Positions 1 through 10,607 of a DNA stretch of 64,000 nucleotides are shown here, piece after piece (the first letter of the stretch is position 1; each line of letters begins with the position of its first letter). The position numbers were made by a program, and so were the translations under genes. The stretch is from Planctomycetota bacterium (lineage in GTDB: Bacteria; Planctomycetota; Phycisphaerae; Phycisphaerales; UBA1924). Location of the stretch: NCBI GenBank assembly GCA_020831805.1, contig JAFIFX010000002.1:186001-250000 (forward strand), in the 5' to 3' direction. A model generated the notes under the pieces. That model did not search any database. It was not told where the DNA came from and was given only the letters and a program-made list of their open reading frames with translations.

Positions 1-2
1 CG

Positions 3-44
3 GACACCGGCGTCCGGCTCACGCGCACTATCGACGCGCCGTAA
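3..44 (+). CDS. possible 3' end of a gene entering from the left
   Basis: One frame is open from the window edge and ends at TAA 42-44, reading DTGVRLTRTIDAP. This could be the C-terminus of a protein encoded mostly outside the window. The stretch is too short to name a family, and one other frame stays open longer (to about 80), so this is only a possibility. From 45 to 200 nothing else is recognisable. Confidence 0.25.
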   Translation, partial: DTGVRLTRTIDAP

Positions 45-200
45 ACAAGTTTCACGAGCCCGTCGGCGTCGCAGCGCGCAGATAAAACCGTTTTCATCCG
101 CGATTCATCCGTGCGGCACGGCGGCGTGAGACTCTATGTTCGTGGACGCCCGCCGGCGGGCGCACCAACCACCGCAACACCAACGCAAGAGGCATACCCA

Positions 201-764
201 ATGAAACTCGACGCGACCATTGCGATTCTTTCCACCGACGGTTTCGAGCAGAGCGAACTCTTCGAGCCGCTCGAGAAACTCCGCGAAGCGGGCGCCACCG
301 TCCATGTCGTCGCCCCGAAAACGGGCAAGATCAAGGGCTGGAAGGACGGTAACTGGGGCGACTCGGTCAAGGTCGACCGCACCATCGAGGACGCCCTCGC
401 CCATCAGGACGACTACGACGCCCTGGTCCTCCCTGGCGGCGTGCTCAACCCCGATCAGCTCCGCATGCGCGAGGACGCCACCCGGTTCGTCCGCGCCTTC
501 TTCAAGGACGGCCGGCCCGTCGCCGCCATCTGCCACGGACCTCAGATCCTCATCGACTGCGGCGTGATCGAGGGCCGCGAGCTGACCAGCTACCCCTCGA
601 TCAAGAACGACCTGAAGAACGCCGGCGCACGCTGGGTGGACAGGGAAGTGGTCTGCGATCAGGGCCTCGTCACCAGCCGCACGCCCGAGGACCTGCCGGC
701 GTTCATCAAGAAGACCATCGAGGAGGTCCGCGAAGGCCGCCACGCCGGCCAACGCACGGCCTGA
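201..764 (+). CDS. DJ-1/PfpI family protein (type 1 glutamine amidotransferase-like)
   Basis: This 187-residue protein belongs to the DJ-1/PfpI superfamily, whose members act as cytosolic deglycases, chaperones or stress proteins. The nucleophile elbow AICHGPQ places the reactive Cys at about residue 111, followed by His112. The early FEQSE segment supplies the Glu usual in this family, and LVLPGG is the typical strand before the elbow. Length matches the single-domain PfpI/YhbO group. The open frame continues upstream to 111, but ATG 201 is chosen because an AAGAGG ribosome-binding site lies just before it and the upstream residues look non-coding. It stands alone. The exact substrate cannot be told from sequence. 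Confidence 0.9.
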   Translation: MKLDATIAILSTDGFEQSELFEPLEKLREAGATVHVVAPKTGKIKGWKDGNWGDSVKVDRTIEDALAHQDDYDALVLPGGVLNPDQLRMREDATRFVRAFFKDGRPVAAICHGPQILIDCGVIEGRELTSYPSIKNDLKNAGARWVDREVVCDQGLVTSRTPEDLPAFIKKTIEEVREGRHAGQRTA

Positions 765-891
765 GCGATGAGAAGCGCGCCGCCGTCGCCGGGTGGGTAG
801 GTTCATCGACGATGGCTGGTGCCCTGTGTGCAAGCGGCCGTGCTGCCCCGACCCCCCGGGAGCGGCGCGGCCGCTTGTTCTTCGCGCCCGT

Positions 892-1695
892 TCACCGTGC
901 CCGCAGCACGAACAGGGCGTAGCCCAGCGTCGGCGGGCTGATCTCCTCGCCCGCATCGTCGAGCACGCGGTCGATCCGCATGCACGACCGCCCGATCAAC
1001 CCCGTCCACTCGTCCAGCGTGTAGGTGCGCAGGGTGTAGGTGCTGTCCCGGTGCTCCTCCCGCTCCGGCGTGGCGATGCACAGGTGGCTGACCACGGTCT
1101 CGGCGCGCGCCGCAGGGTCCTCCGGCGGCAGGTAGTTGACCACCTGCGTCACGCGGCACAGCCCCCGGCCGCCGCTCCACACATCCTCGCTGGGCTGCTC
1201 GAGGTCGTAGCTGGTCACCGACAGCCCCACGATGTACACACCGCCGCGCCGCAGGCACCGCGCGGTCTGCTCCAGGTGGGCCAGCACCGCGCCGTCGTCG
1301 GGCAGGTGGCGGATGGTGTTGATCATGTTGAATGCCGCGTCGGCCTTCCCGGGCGCCAGCCGGGCGTAGGCGCGGGCAAACTCCGTCATGTCCGCCACGA
1401 ACAGCGTTGTCCGCGGCCCCAGCCCGGCGCCGGCCACGCGCCGCCGCGCGTCCGCGATCATCGGCTCGGCGATGTCGAAGCCCACCCCGTGGTGCCCGTT
1501 CTTGGCCAGCGCCCGCAGGTGCCGCGCCGTGCCGCAGGCGGGCTCGAGCAGCACCAGCGACGCGTCGTCGCCCGCCCCGGTCTCGCGCCGGGCGATCGAT
1601 TCAATCACCCGGGCCTCGTCCGCCGTCCCCGGCGCATGCAGGATGTCATAGACGACCGGGTCGGCGTAGAAATCGGTCTCTTCGGTGGTCTCCAC
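892..1695 (-). CDS. class I SAM-dependent methyltransferase
   Basis: This 267-residue protein has a Rossmann methyltransferase core. LLEPACGTARH at about residues 48-58 is motif I, which binds S-adenosylmethionine, VGFDIAEPMI is the acidic motif II region and FVADMTEF corresponds to motif III. The N-terminal DFYADPVVYDIL helix resembles the start of methyltransferase 11/25-type enzymes. The start is GTG at 1693-1695. A TACCCT box lies six bases upstream (1702-1707 on the complementary strand) with no Shine-Dalgarno, which suggests a leaderless message. It is divergent from the DinB gene, and the two promoters lie within about 40 bases of each other. The substrate is unknown. Confidence 0.85.
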   Translation of the reverse strand: METTEETDFYADPVVYDILHAPGTADEARVIESIARRETGAGDDASLVLLEPACGTARHLRALAKNGHHGVGFDIAEPMIADARRRVAGAGLGPRTTLFVADMTEFARAYARLAPGKADAAFNMINTIRHLPDDGAVLAHLEQTARCLRRGGVYIVGLSVTSYDLEQPSEDVWSGGRGLCRVTQVVNYLPPEDPAARAETVVSHLCIATPEREEHRDSTYTLRTYTLDEWTGLIGRSCMRIDRVLDDAGEEISPPTLGYALFVLRAR

Positions 1696-1701
1696 ACGAT
1701 C

Positions 1702-1707
1702 AGGGTA
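1702..1707 (-). promoter_or_regulatory. TACCCT -10 box, leaderless start of the methyltransferase
   Basis: On the minus strand TACCCT lies six bases before the GTG start at 1695. There is no ribosome-binding site between them. Inferred from position only. Confidence 0.5.
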
Positions 1708-1732
1708 GACTCATCCAAAGCGAGGAGGGCGT

Positions 1733-2224
1733 ATGCCGCTGCCGACCGACCCCGTGCTGGCGATGCTCGAACACAACGCGTGGGCCAACGCCGTCGTGAT
1801 CGACGCCTGCGCCGCCCTCACCGACGAGCAGCTCGACCACGAGTTCCCCATGGGCCTGGCCACGCTCCGCAGGACCATGACCCACACCATCGCGGCCATG
1901 CGCCTCTGGTCCGACCGCCTCGCCCCCCGCGAGCCGCGCCCCTGGCTCGACGCGACGCCTGAGATCGGCCCCGCCGAATGGCGCCAGCTCAACCGCGAGG
2001 CCGCCACGGACCTGCGCCTGACCGCCTTCGCCGGGCCCATGGACGAGGTCATCGAGGTCCGCCGCGCCGAGCAGGTCTGGCATTACCCCCGCGCCCACCT
2101 GGTCGTCCATGTCGCCACGCACGGCGTCCACCACCGCGCCCAGTGCGTCAACATGCTCCGCCAGATCGGCGTCGACCCGCTGCCGCCGGGCAGCGCCCTG
2201 CAATGGAGCCTGACGGATGACTGA
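1733..2224 (+). CDS. DinB-like metal-binding protein
   Basis: This 163-residue protein has the four-helix DinB/YfiT fold signature. An early LEHNAWANAVVIDAC helix is followed by MTHTIAAMRLW, with the first ligand His, and a late HVATHGVHHRAQ helix with the paired His ligands. Members bind a divalent metal and often act as thiol-dependent transferases or damage-inducible proteins; the specific reaction here is unknown. A GAGGAGGG ribosome-binding site precedes the ATG. Its 3' end overlaps the next gene by 8 bases (2217-2224), so the two are probably co-transcribed. Confidence 0.85.
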   Translation: MPLPTDPVLAMLEHNAWANAVVIDACAALTDEQLDHEFPMGLATLRRTMTHTIAAMRLWSDRLAPREPRPWLDATPEIGPAEWRQLNREAATDLRLTAFAGPMDEVIEVRRAEQVWHYPRAHLVVHVATHGVHHRAQCVNMLRQIGVDPLPPGSALQWSLTDD

Positions 2225-3119
2225 GCCCCAGCCGGCCCCAAGCCCCGCCCCTGCCCCCGCCCGCCCCCGTCGCGCCCTCCGCGACTGGGCCGCCGTGGCC
2301 GGCGTGCTCGTCCTTGGATTGCTCGTGATCCGACTGACCGGCTGCATCGAGTCCATGGCCTACCACCCCTTCCGGGCCGACTTCGTCACGCCCCCCGGCT
2401 ACGAGGATGTCTGGATCACCACCGAGGACGGCGTCCGCCTGCACGCCTGGTTCATGCCCGCCCGCGGCGTCGCCCCCGGCACGCCCGCCCCCGCCGTCCT
2501 CCACGCCCACGGCAACGCCGGCAATGTGAGCTTCCACGACTCGTTCTCCGACTTCCTCACCGGCCACGGCTTCCATGTCCTTCTCTTCGACTACCGCAAG
2601 TTCGGCCGCTCGGACAACACCGGCCCCCTCCGCCGCCGCGGCCTGGTCAAGGACACCCGCGCCGCCCTCGACCACCTCTTCGAGCGCGACGATGTCGACT
2701 CGGACCGCGTCGGCGTCCTCGGTGTCAGCCTCGGCGCCGCCTTCGCCCTCGACGCGGCCGCGTCCGACGAACGCGTCCGCTCCGTGGTCACCCTCTCCGC
2801 CTTCTCAAGCTGGCAGACCATCGCCGGCGAAGTCCTCCCCCTGATCGGCCCGCTGCTGATGCCCCCCGGCGTTGACCCCGAATCCGCCGCTGCCCGCCTG
2901 GGCGACCGCCCCCTCCTGGTCATGCACGCCGACCGCGACGAGATCATCTCCGTCCGCCACGCCGCCCGCATCGCCGACGCCGCCGAGGCCGCCGGCGTCC
3001 CCGTCACCCTCTGGACCCACCCCCAGGGCGACCACAACGCCTTCGTCCAGACCGTCCCCGAGGCCCGCCGCGCCATGGCCGACTTCTTCCACGAAACCCT
3101 GGTGGTGCCGCCGGATTGA
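2217..3119 (+). CDS. membrane-anchored alpha/beta hydrolase
   Basis: This 300-residue protein has a proline-rich N-terminus, one hydrophobic segment at about residues 24-42 that ends in LTGC (signal anchor or weak lipobox), and an alpha/beta-hydrolase domain. The oxyanion segment HAHGNAGN, the nucleophile elbow GVSLGA (Ser171), Asp239 in MHADRDE and His273 in GDHNAF complete the triad. It resembles the BEM46/YfhR group of peptidase- or esterase-like hydrolases. The start overlaps the DinB stop (ATGACTGA), indicating translational coupling. Third positions are overwhelmingly C, in contrast to genes right of 12 kb. The substrate is unknown. Confidence 0.87.
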   Translation: MTEPQPAPSPAPAPARPRRALRDWAAVAGVLVLGLLVIRLTGCIESMAYHPFRADFVTPPGYEDVWITTEDGVRLHAWFMPARGVAPGTPAPAVLHAHGNAGNVSFHDSFSDFLTGHGFHVLLFDYRKFGRSDNTGPLRRRGLVKDTRAALDHLFERDDVDSDRVGVLGVSLGAAFALDAAASDERVRSVVTLSAFSSWQTIAGEVLPLIGPLLMPPGVDPESAAARLGDRPLLVMHADRDEIISVRHAARIADAAEAAGVPVTLWTHPQGDHNAFVQTVPEARRAMADFFHETLVVPPD

Positions 3120-3159
3120 CGGATCCTGAGCCGCCCGATCCAACCCCCTACACTCCCCC

Positions 3160-3253
3160 GATCGCTCGGGGCGCCCGGGAGGCACTCTCCTCCCGCGGCT
3201 GAGACGCACCCGTCGAACCTGATCCGGTTTGCACCGGCGGAGGGAACGCGATC
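3160..3253 (+). ncRNA. TPP riboswitch (THI element)
   Basis: All hallmark blocks of the thiamine pyrophosphate riboswitch are present in order: CGGGGCGCCC, the GGCTGAGA core (about 3197-3204), ACCCGTCGAACCTGATC and the GGTTTGCACCGG-CGGAGGGAA block. The closing helix is GATCGC (3160-3165) paired with GCGATC (3248-3253). It lies about 60 bases before thiC, so thiamine pyrophosphate binding probably lowers thiC expression. No obvious terminator hairpin separates it from the start codon, so control is more likely of translation initiation or Rho-dependent. Confidence 0.97.
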
Positions 3254-3315
3254 ACGGGCGTCTGTACCCCGTCCCTCCGTGCCGCACCGACATTCCCGCC
3301 ACACGGAGGCGACCG

Positions 3316-5480
<2,165 letters not shown>

Positions 5481-5484
<4 letters not shown>

Positions 5485-7535
5485 GTGAAACAAGGGTGAT
5501 CAGCCGCGTTGGTGAGACACCGTTGATCGGGCCATCCCGCTCGTGGTTTTGTTGCCGACTGTCAGACTACGAGTGTCATGCCGATTTGGACGCCGTGTAT
5601 GGCCGGCTCGTTCAAGCTGCCGCTAGATCAAATCTGGGATCGGATGCCGCCCAGGTAGTCGCTTGGCAGAGTACGCTTCCTGTACTGCGGTCTGTCGTCG
5701 GTCAGCTCCTCAAAGTTCGACCTGATTTGATGTCGGCAGGGCTTTTTATCGAGTACGAGATTCCGAGGCGGTCCAAGCGGATCGATGTGGTGATTGTCAA
5801 TGGCGCATCTGTTGCCGTCATCGAGTTCAAGACTTCTATCGATCAGCTCACCCGATCGTCGGTTTGGCAGGTCGAGGACTATGCGCTGGATCTCCGCGAC
5901 TTTCACCATTCAACTCGGGGAAAGCGAATCAGCTGTGTGCTCGCAGCTTCCGACGGAGAAGGCGTTGACCGCGTGCTTGCCGGATCGGCAGTACCCATTC
6001 GGGCTTGCACAATGGATCGAATGGTTCCTGCTTTGGATGCCGCGCTCATTGAAAGTGCGGCCGGAATTGAACCTGCCGACTGGGACACTTCCCGATACGA
6101 TCCGACGCCGGATGTGATCGCAGCAACTCGGCTGCTCTTTTCAACTCACAGCGTTGATTCCATCAACCGTGCAAGCGCCGACAATCTTGACGAAACCCTC
6201 CGCAGCATACAGGACATTGCCCGCGTCAGCCTTCGAGACAGGAGACGCGCAATCTGTTTCGTGACTGGAGTTCCTGGTTCTGGAAAGACTCTTGCCGGAC
6301 TCTCCGCGGCGCAGACCGGTGATGACCAAATTCGGGCAGCCTACTTGAGCGGCAACGGACCTCTTGTGGCAGTCTTGAGAGAAGCGGTGGCACGAGATGC
6401 GGCTGATCGTCATGGAGGTGTCGGTGCGGCCCGTCGGCACGCTGAAACACTCATCCAGAACGTCCACCGCTTTATCGATGAATACGGAATCGTGAGCCCT
6501 ACACACGTGCCTCCCGAGCAGGTTGTGGTATTCGATGAGGCTCAGCGGGCATGGCATGCCGAACGAATGACCAGTAAGCGACGCCGTGATCTCCCTTCTG
6601 AGCCATCACTCATGCTTGATATCATGGGAAGGCACGAGAATGGGTGTCTCGTCGTCGCGCTGGTCGGTCATGGACAGGAGATTCACAATGGCGAGGCGGG
6701 CCTCGCTGAGTGGGGCAGGGCGATTCTTGCCAGTTCGGTGAAGTGGGACGTTTATGCATCACCCGAGGTGCTGCAGTCCGATCAATCCGATCCAAGTCGC
6801 CAACTCTTCGAGAGTCCGGCAGAACCGGGATTCGTACGATCCGTCTCCAGTCTGCATCTATCTGCGGTAATCCGATCACCCCGAGCAACCCAGATGGCGA
6901 ACTGGGTGGATGCGGTACTTACTGGCCATGCCGAAGAAGCTTCTGAACTGATCCGCTCGCTCGACGGATTTCGCATCGGTCTCACGCGCAGCCTTGCATC
7001 CGCCCGCGCATGGCTGAGAGATGCAGGCAGAGATGAGATGCGATCCGGTTTGGTGGCGAGTTCGGGTGCACTGCGGCTACGCCCAGAAGGTCTCGAACTC
7101 GACACAAATTTTCAGCGAGCCTACCCGATCGAACGCTGGTTTCTTGACGGCCCCGATGATGTCCGGTCATCGCACACCCTCGAAGTAGCGATGACCGAGT
7201 TTTCTTGCCAAGGACTCGAGATCGACTTCACAGGGGTTTGCTGGGATGCCGATCTCAGAGTTGTTCATGGTTCGTGGCGATTCCACCGGTTCAGCGGCAG
7301 CGCCTGGCGCCGAGTCAATAAGCCCGAAGATCAGCAATACCTGTCGAACAAGTATCGGGTGCTGCTGACGCGGGCGAGAGAAGGCATGGTGATCTATGTG
7401 CCATCCGGGTCACCGGCTGATGCAACCCGCGATCCAGCCTGGTATGAGGAGACGGCAAGCTACCTTCTTCGTTGTGGACTCAGCGTGATCGAGGATGCCC
7501 AGATCAGCCCACTCTCGGCATCACCCGCTTCATAA
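5481..7535 (+). CDS. predicted PD-(D/E)xK nuclease fused to a DUF2075 (SF1-type) helicase
   Basis: This protein of about 684 residues has two parts. Residues about 90-125 (RIDVVI then VIEFK, with D102, E115, K117) fit a PD-(D/E)xK nuclease core. Residues 260 to the end match the DUF2075/Schlafen-like helicase family: Walker A GVPGSGKT (K269), Walker [11 protein letters not shown] (D352, E353) and the late motif [15 protein letters not shown]. The start is probably TTG 5481, overlapping the thiC stop, with GCGGGG upstream; GTG 5496 is an alternative. G+C is visibly lower than in neighbours, codon use is mixed and it contains ACGT sites that the rest of the window avoids, all suggesting transfer. 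Its stop lies 31 bases inside the convergent ATPase gene. A role in phage defence or DNA repair is inference. Confidence 0.85.
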
Positions 7536-8685
7536 ACCCATCAAACAACGGCACCGTGAACCCCGTGTCCCCGTGCGACGGGCTCCACACCATCCCCTTC
7601 TTGATCAGGTTCGCCCGCACCGGCCCCACCGACTGCACCTTCCGCCCCAGCACCTCCGCGATATCCCCCGACCGGTGCGGCCCCGGTCCAAGTTCCGCCA
7701 TGGCCCGCAAATACTCCCGCTCCGCCGGCGTCATCCGATCGAACCGCACCCGGAAGAACCCCTCGTCCAGTTCCTGGATCACCACGCCGGAAGCCCGCTC
7801 CACATCCACCAGCGTGAACGGCGAACGCGGCGAGATGTCCCAGGTGTGCTTGCCCCACTCCTGAATGAAGTACGGATACCCCTGCGTCTCCGCCACGATC
7901 CGGTCCAGCGCGGCCGGCTCGAACCCCGCCCCCTCGTCCTGCGCCGGCTTCTGCAGCGCCCGCCGCGCATCCTCCGGCTTCAGCGGCCCGATCACCTCAA
8001 AGTCAAACAACCGCTCCGCGTACGACTTCGCGTTCCCGAACTTGCCCGGCAACTGCGGCAGCCCCGCCCCGACCATCGTCACCGGCAACTGCCGCTGGCT
8101 CACCCGGTGCAACGCCGTAATCAACGCGCCAAGCTCATCGTCCGCGATGTACTGCATCTCATCGATGAAGATCCCCACCGCCGTTCCCGCCGCCTTCGCC
8201 GCCTCCCCGATCAACTCCAGCAGCACCTGCAGATCGTGCTCCAGATCCCCGTTGTCCGCCAGCCCCGCCTCCGGCTCGACATCGATCCCCACGCTGATGT
8301 CCTTGTAAGTAAACCGCAACGCCTGCACGAACCCGGCCAGCGCACGCATCGCCCGATTCACCCGGTCCTTGGCCTTCTCGACCGTGCTCAGCCGCAGCAG
8401 CACCTGCCGCAACTGCGGCGCGAGCAAACTCGGCAACGACCGTTCCTCCGGCGCTTCCAGCCGCACCGTGTGGATCCCGTCCCCCTCGGCGTCCAGCCGC
8501 ATCCGCTCAAGCAGCACCGTCTTGCCCACGCCCCGCAGCCCGATCAGCACCACGCTCTTGGCCGACCGCCCCACCCGGATCCGGGCCAGCGACACCCGCA
8601 CCGTCTCCAGCATGGCATCGCGCCCCGCCAACTCCGGCGGCTGCGTCCCAGCTCCAGGCGCATACGGATTTCGCACCGCGTCCAT
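7504..8685 (-). CDS. AAA+ ATPase, ORC/STAND-like, with C-terminal winged helix
   Basis: This 393-residue ATPase opens with RNPYAPGAGTQPPELAGRD, the usual entry of a bacterial ATPase group resembling Orc1/Cdc6 and STAND ATPases. Walker A is GLRGVGKT (K55), Walker B is GIFIDEMQ (D175, E176), and a sensor-like TMVGAGLPQLP follows. The last 80 residues (TPAEREYLRAM...SGDIAEVLGRKVQSVGPVRANLIKKGM) form a winged-helix domain. The ATG at 8685 is chosen because the upstream TTG overlaps a promoter repeat; a TATACT box sits five bases before it, so the mRNA is probably leaderless. It is convergent with and overlaps the nuclease-helicase gene. Its function is unknown, possibly a regulator or partner of that gene. 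Confidence 0.85.
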   Translation of the reverse strand: MDAVRNPYAPGAGTQPPELAGRDAMLETVRVSLARIRVGRSAKSVVLIGLRGVGKTVLLERMRLDAEGDGIHTVRLEAPEERSLPSLLAPQLRQVLLRLSTVEKAKDRVNRAMRALAGFVQALRFTYKDISVGIDVEPEAGLADNGDLEHDLQVLLELIGEAAKAAGTAVGIFIDEMQYIADDELGALITALHRVSQRQLPVTMVGAGLPQLPGKFGNAKSYAERLFDFEVIGPLKPEDARRALQKPAQDEGAGFEPAALDRIVAETQGYPYFIQEWGKHTWDISPRSPFTLVDVERASGVVIQELDEGFFRVRFDRMTPAEREYLRAMAELGPGPHRSGDIAEVLGRKVQSVGPVRANLIKKGMVWSPSHGDTGFTVPLFDGFMKRVMPRVG

Positions 8686-8687
8686 GC

Positions 8688-8719
8688 CCAAGTATAGCAA
8701 GTTTATCCAAGTATAGCAA
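8688..8719. repeat. two direct repeats with TATACT boxes upstream of the AAA+ gene
   Basis: CCAAGTATAGCAA occurs at 8688-8700 and 8707-8719, 19 bases apart (about two helical turns). Each copy holds a minus-strand TATACT. The first copy is the presumed -10 box of the leaderless ATPase gene, the second lies one repeat upstream. An inverted GCTATAC lies at 8743-8749. The spacing suggests an autoregulatory operator or tandem promoters. Confidence 0.6.
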
Positions 8720-8832
8720 AAACGCTAAACATCCCAAACTTCGCTATACATCGTCTTTGAACCCCCCAACAGGGCAGTTTGGCCCCCGGCTGAAACGCCA
8801 AAAACCCCCTTTACACCCTTCTAAAACCCAAG

Positions 8833-8838
8833 TATTCT
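8833..8838 (+). promoter_or_regulatory. TATTCT -10 box, leaderless start
   Basis: TATTCT lies six bases before ATG 8845, with no Shine-Dalgarno. It is divergent from the ATPase promoter across a relatively AT-rich 160-base spacer. Confidence 0.5.
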
Positions 8839-8844
8839 CGCTCC

Positions 8845-9504
8845 ATGAGCACAACCCAAACATCCCCCGCCCCCACCCTCTCCTCCCTCGCCCACGCCCT
8901 CCTCGCCGACCTTGACGATCCCCACCTCTCCGAACTCGACCTCTGCCGCCGCCACGGCCTGACCCTCGACCAGCTCCGCGCCGAGGCCAGGCGGCCCGCC
9001 TTCCGCCACGCCGTATCGATCATCCGCGAGCTGCGCGAACTCCGCCGCCCCCTCATCCTCGCCCGCGCCGAGGCCGACGCCGCCCGCACCCTGGCGGCCC
9101 TGACCGCCCGCCACCCCACCAGCGCCACCGCCGCCAAGGAAGTCCGCCTCGCCGTCAAAGACCTCCTGAAGCTGCTGGGAGCGGCCGGCTTCCAGCCGGT
9201 CGATCGGCCGCAGGCCGATGCTCTTGGTGGGGCCGCCTTCCAGCCGGCCAATCGCCCGCAGGCCGATCCTCTCGCCTCCCCCGCGCCTGCGGGGGAGGTG
9301 GCACGGCGCAGCCGTGACGGAGGGGGTCTTGAGAACCCGGACGAATCGCGGCACCCTCAAGAACCCCCTCCGCCTCCGCTGCGCTCCGGCACCTCCCCCG
9401 GAAGCCCGGGGGAGGCGAACCCCACCCGCACCCCCCACAAACCCCCCCGCAAAAGCAAATACCCCCGCGGCACCAAACCCCGCCCCAAACCCCGCAGCCG
9501 CTGA
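8845..9504 (+). CDS. hypothetical protein with repeat-derived C-terminus
   Basis: No family is recognised. Residues 1-115 form a predicted helical domain: LDLCRRHGLTLDQLRAEARRP looks like a helix-turn-helix, followed by a long Ala/Arg-rich helical region ending in VRLAVKDLLKLL. From about residue 112 onward the protein is made of interspersed repeats: a doubled FQPVDRPQADAL/FQPANRPQADPL unit, SPAPAGEV and a mirrored proline-rich copy, ending in a basic PRKSKYPRGTKPRPKPRSR tail. The N-terminal half may be a small DNA-binding protein. The repeat part is probably without function. The mRNA appears leaderless. Confidence 0.6.
   Translation: MSTTQTSPAPTLSSLAHALLADLDDPHLSELDLCRRHGLTLDQLRAEARRPAFRHAVSIIRELRELRRPLILARAEADAARTLAALTARHPTSATAAKEVRLAVKDLLKLLGAAGFQPVDRPQADALGGAAFQPANRPQADPLASPAPAGEVARRSRDGGGLENPDESRHPQEPPPPPLRSGTSPGSPGEANPTRTPHKPPRKSKYPRGTKPRPKPRSR
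9180..9265 (+). repeat. tandemly duplicated CTTCCAGCCGG / CGCAGGCCGAT unit
   Basis: Two copies of a unit of about 50 bases, each with CTTCCAGCCGG followed by CGCAGGCCGAT, stand in tandem and encode two similar FQP-x-x-RPQAD peptides. They lie directly before the hairpin element at 9273. Confidence 0.7.
9273..9418. repeat. large imperfect inverted repeat, GC-rich interspersed element
   Basis: CCTCCCCCGCGCCTGC-GGGGGAGG, a CACGGCGCAGCCGTGACGG arm and GGAGGGGGT are followed after about 45 bases by an inverted copy (ACCCCCTCCGCCTCCG, GCTCCGGCACCTCCCCC, GGGGGAGG). The two copies form a long stem. Part of the family is also found inside thiC at 5301-5358. This is a MITE-like or REP-like element absorbed into a reading frame. 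Confidence 0.75.
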
Positions 9505-9595
9505 CCTCCGTCTCCCCGCATCACAAAGCCCGGCCCATTGCACCGGACCGGCACATCCACTACATTGACCGGCTCCCCCCTCCCCCGGAGCCGCC

Positions 9596-10090
9596 ATGCA
9601 GACCATCGCCGAACGCCTCTCCACCTACCGGCTCAATGTCGGCGCGTCCCGCATCGTCTGGAACCTCTTCGTCCTCGTCCTGCTCGCCTACCTCATCACC
9701 GCGATGGGCACGCCCACCGCCAAGCTCCTCTTCGCCGGCCTGATCCTCTGCGGCCTGATCTCCGGCATGGTCCTCATCCCCATCGCCCCGCGCAACCCGC
9801 CCCTCGCCTCCCGGCTCGTCGATGCCGCCTGGTGGATCGCCGTCCTGTTCCTCGTCCTCAACTTCACCCGCATCAACCCCGCCCCCTTGCTCGGCACCTT
9901 CGGCATCATCTTTTTCGTCATGTTCGGCCTCTCCGGCTCCTTCTGGCTCCACTCCACCCCCGGCCTGCTCAGCAGCGAGGGCCACAAGCGCCTCAACGAC
10001 CGGCTCGAGCACGAAGAGAACCTCCGCCGCATCGCCCAGGGCGAGGACGATGTCCCCGAGCCCGAACACGCCGGCTCCCCCAGGGTGTAG
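9596..10090 (+). CDS. small integral membrane protein, unknown function
   Basis: This 164-residue protein has four predicted membrane segments (about residues 20-38, 44-62, 75-93 and 100-120). A charged cytosolic tail follows (NDRLEHEENLRRIAQGEDDVPEPEHA). A CCGGAG ribosome-binding site precedes ATG 9596. No family is recognised. The next gene begins 25 bases downstream and is also a small membrane protein, so the two are probably co-transcribed. Confidence 0.75.
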   Translation: MQTIAERLSTYRLNVGASRIVWNLFVLVLLAYLITAMGTPTAKLLFAGLILCGLISGMVLIPIAPRNPPLASRLVDAAWWIAVLFLVLNFTRINPAPLLGTFGIIFFVMFGLSGSFWLHSTPGLLSSEGHKRLNDRLEHEENLRRIAQGEDDVPEPEHAGSPRV

Positions 10091-10114
10091 CCCGAGCCAA
10101 AAAAGGAACGCCCC

Positions 10115-10579
10115 ATGCTCCGGTCCATCCTCTCGGTCGTGCTCGGCTACCTGGCCATCTTCATCCTGGTCTTCCTCGGCCTGACGATCGGCTACTTCGC
10201 CCTGGGCGCGGACCGGGCCTTCCGCCCCGGCTCCTACCAGGTCTCGGGCCTGTGGATCGGCGTCTGGGCCGCCATCTCGCTCGCCGCGGCCCTCGCCGGC
10301 GGGGCCGTCTGCGCGAAGATCGCCCGCGCAAAGACCCCGGTGCTGGCTCTCGCGGGGATCGTGCTCGTGATCGGCCTGCTCCAGGCCGCCGGCGCCGCGC
10401 TGGCGACCCGGCCCGACGACCCGGCCGCACGCGAGCCCGGCACCCCCTTCGCCGAGGTCCTCTCCAACGCCCGCTCGCCCGTGTGGGTGGCCTTCATCAC
10501 CCCGCTGCTCGGCGCGACCGGCGTGCTCCTCGGCGGCTCGGCGTTCGCCCAAAGTGCCCGGAAAACGCCGGAAGACTGA
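10115..10579 (+). CDS. small integral membrane protein, unknown function
   Basis: This 154-residue protein has four predicted membrane helices: residues 5-28, 47-67 (GVWAAISLAAALAGGAVCA), 75-95 (TPVLALAGIVLVIGLLQAAGAA) and 125-145. The start has AAAGGAA upstream. The arrangement resembles short four-helix proteins of unknown function. It lies between another membrane protein and the B12-binding sensor. Co-transcription with the upstream gene is likely. Confidence 0.75.
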   Translation: MLRSILSVVLGYLAIFILVFLGLTIGYFALGADRAFRPGSYQVSGLWIGVWAAISLAAALAGGAVCAKIARAKTPVLALAGIVLVIGLLQAAGAALATRPDDPAAREPGTPFAEVLSNARSPVWVAFITPLLGATGVLLGGSAFAQSARKTPED

Positions 10580-10596
10580 TCCGCCCGGCCGGTCCC

Positions 10597-10602
10597 TAGA
10601 GT
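10597..10602 (+). promoter_or_regulatory. TAGAGT -10 box, leaderless start of the B12-binding protein
   Basis: TAGAGT lies five bases before GTG 10608 and no Shine-Dalgarno is present. This supports GTG 10608 over an in-frame ATG at 10554 inside the previous gene. Confidence 0.45.
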
Positions 10603-10607
10603 TGCCC

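Noticed and set aside
3229..3315. Upstream in-frame start for ThiC
   Set aside because: The codons lie inside the TPP riboswitch and have no ribosome-binding site; ATG 3316 has one and begins a normal N-terminus.
8686..8830. oriC in the AT-richer spacer
   Set aside because: TTATCCAAG at about 8704 is only distantly like a DnaA box, and no cluster of such boxes is present. The repeats are better explained as promoter/operator elements.
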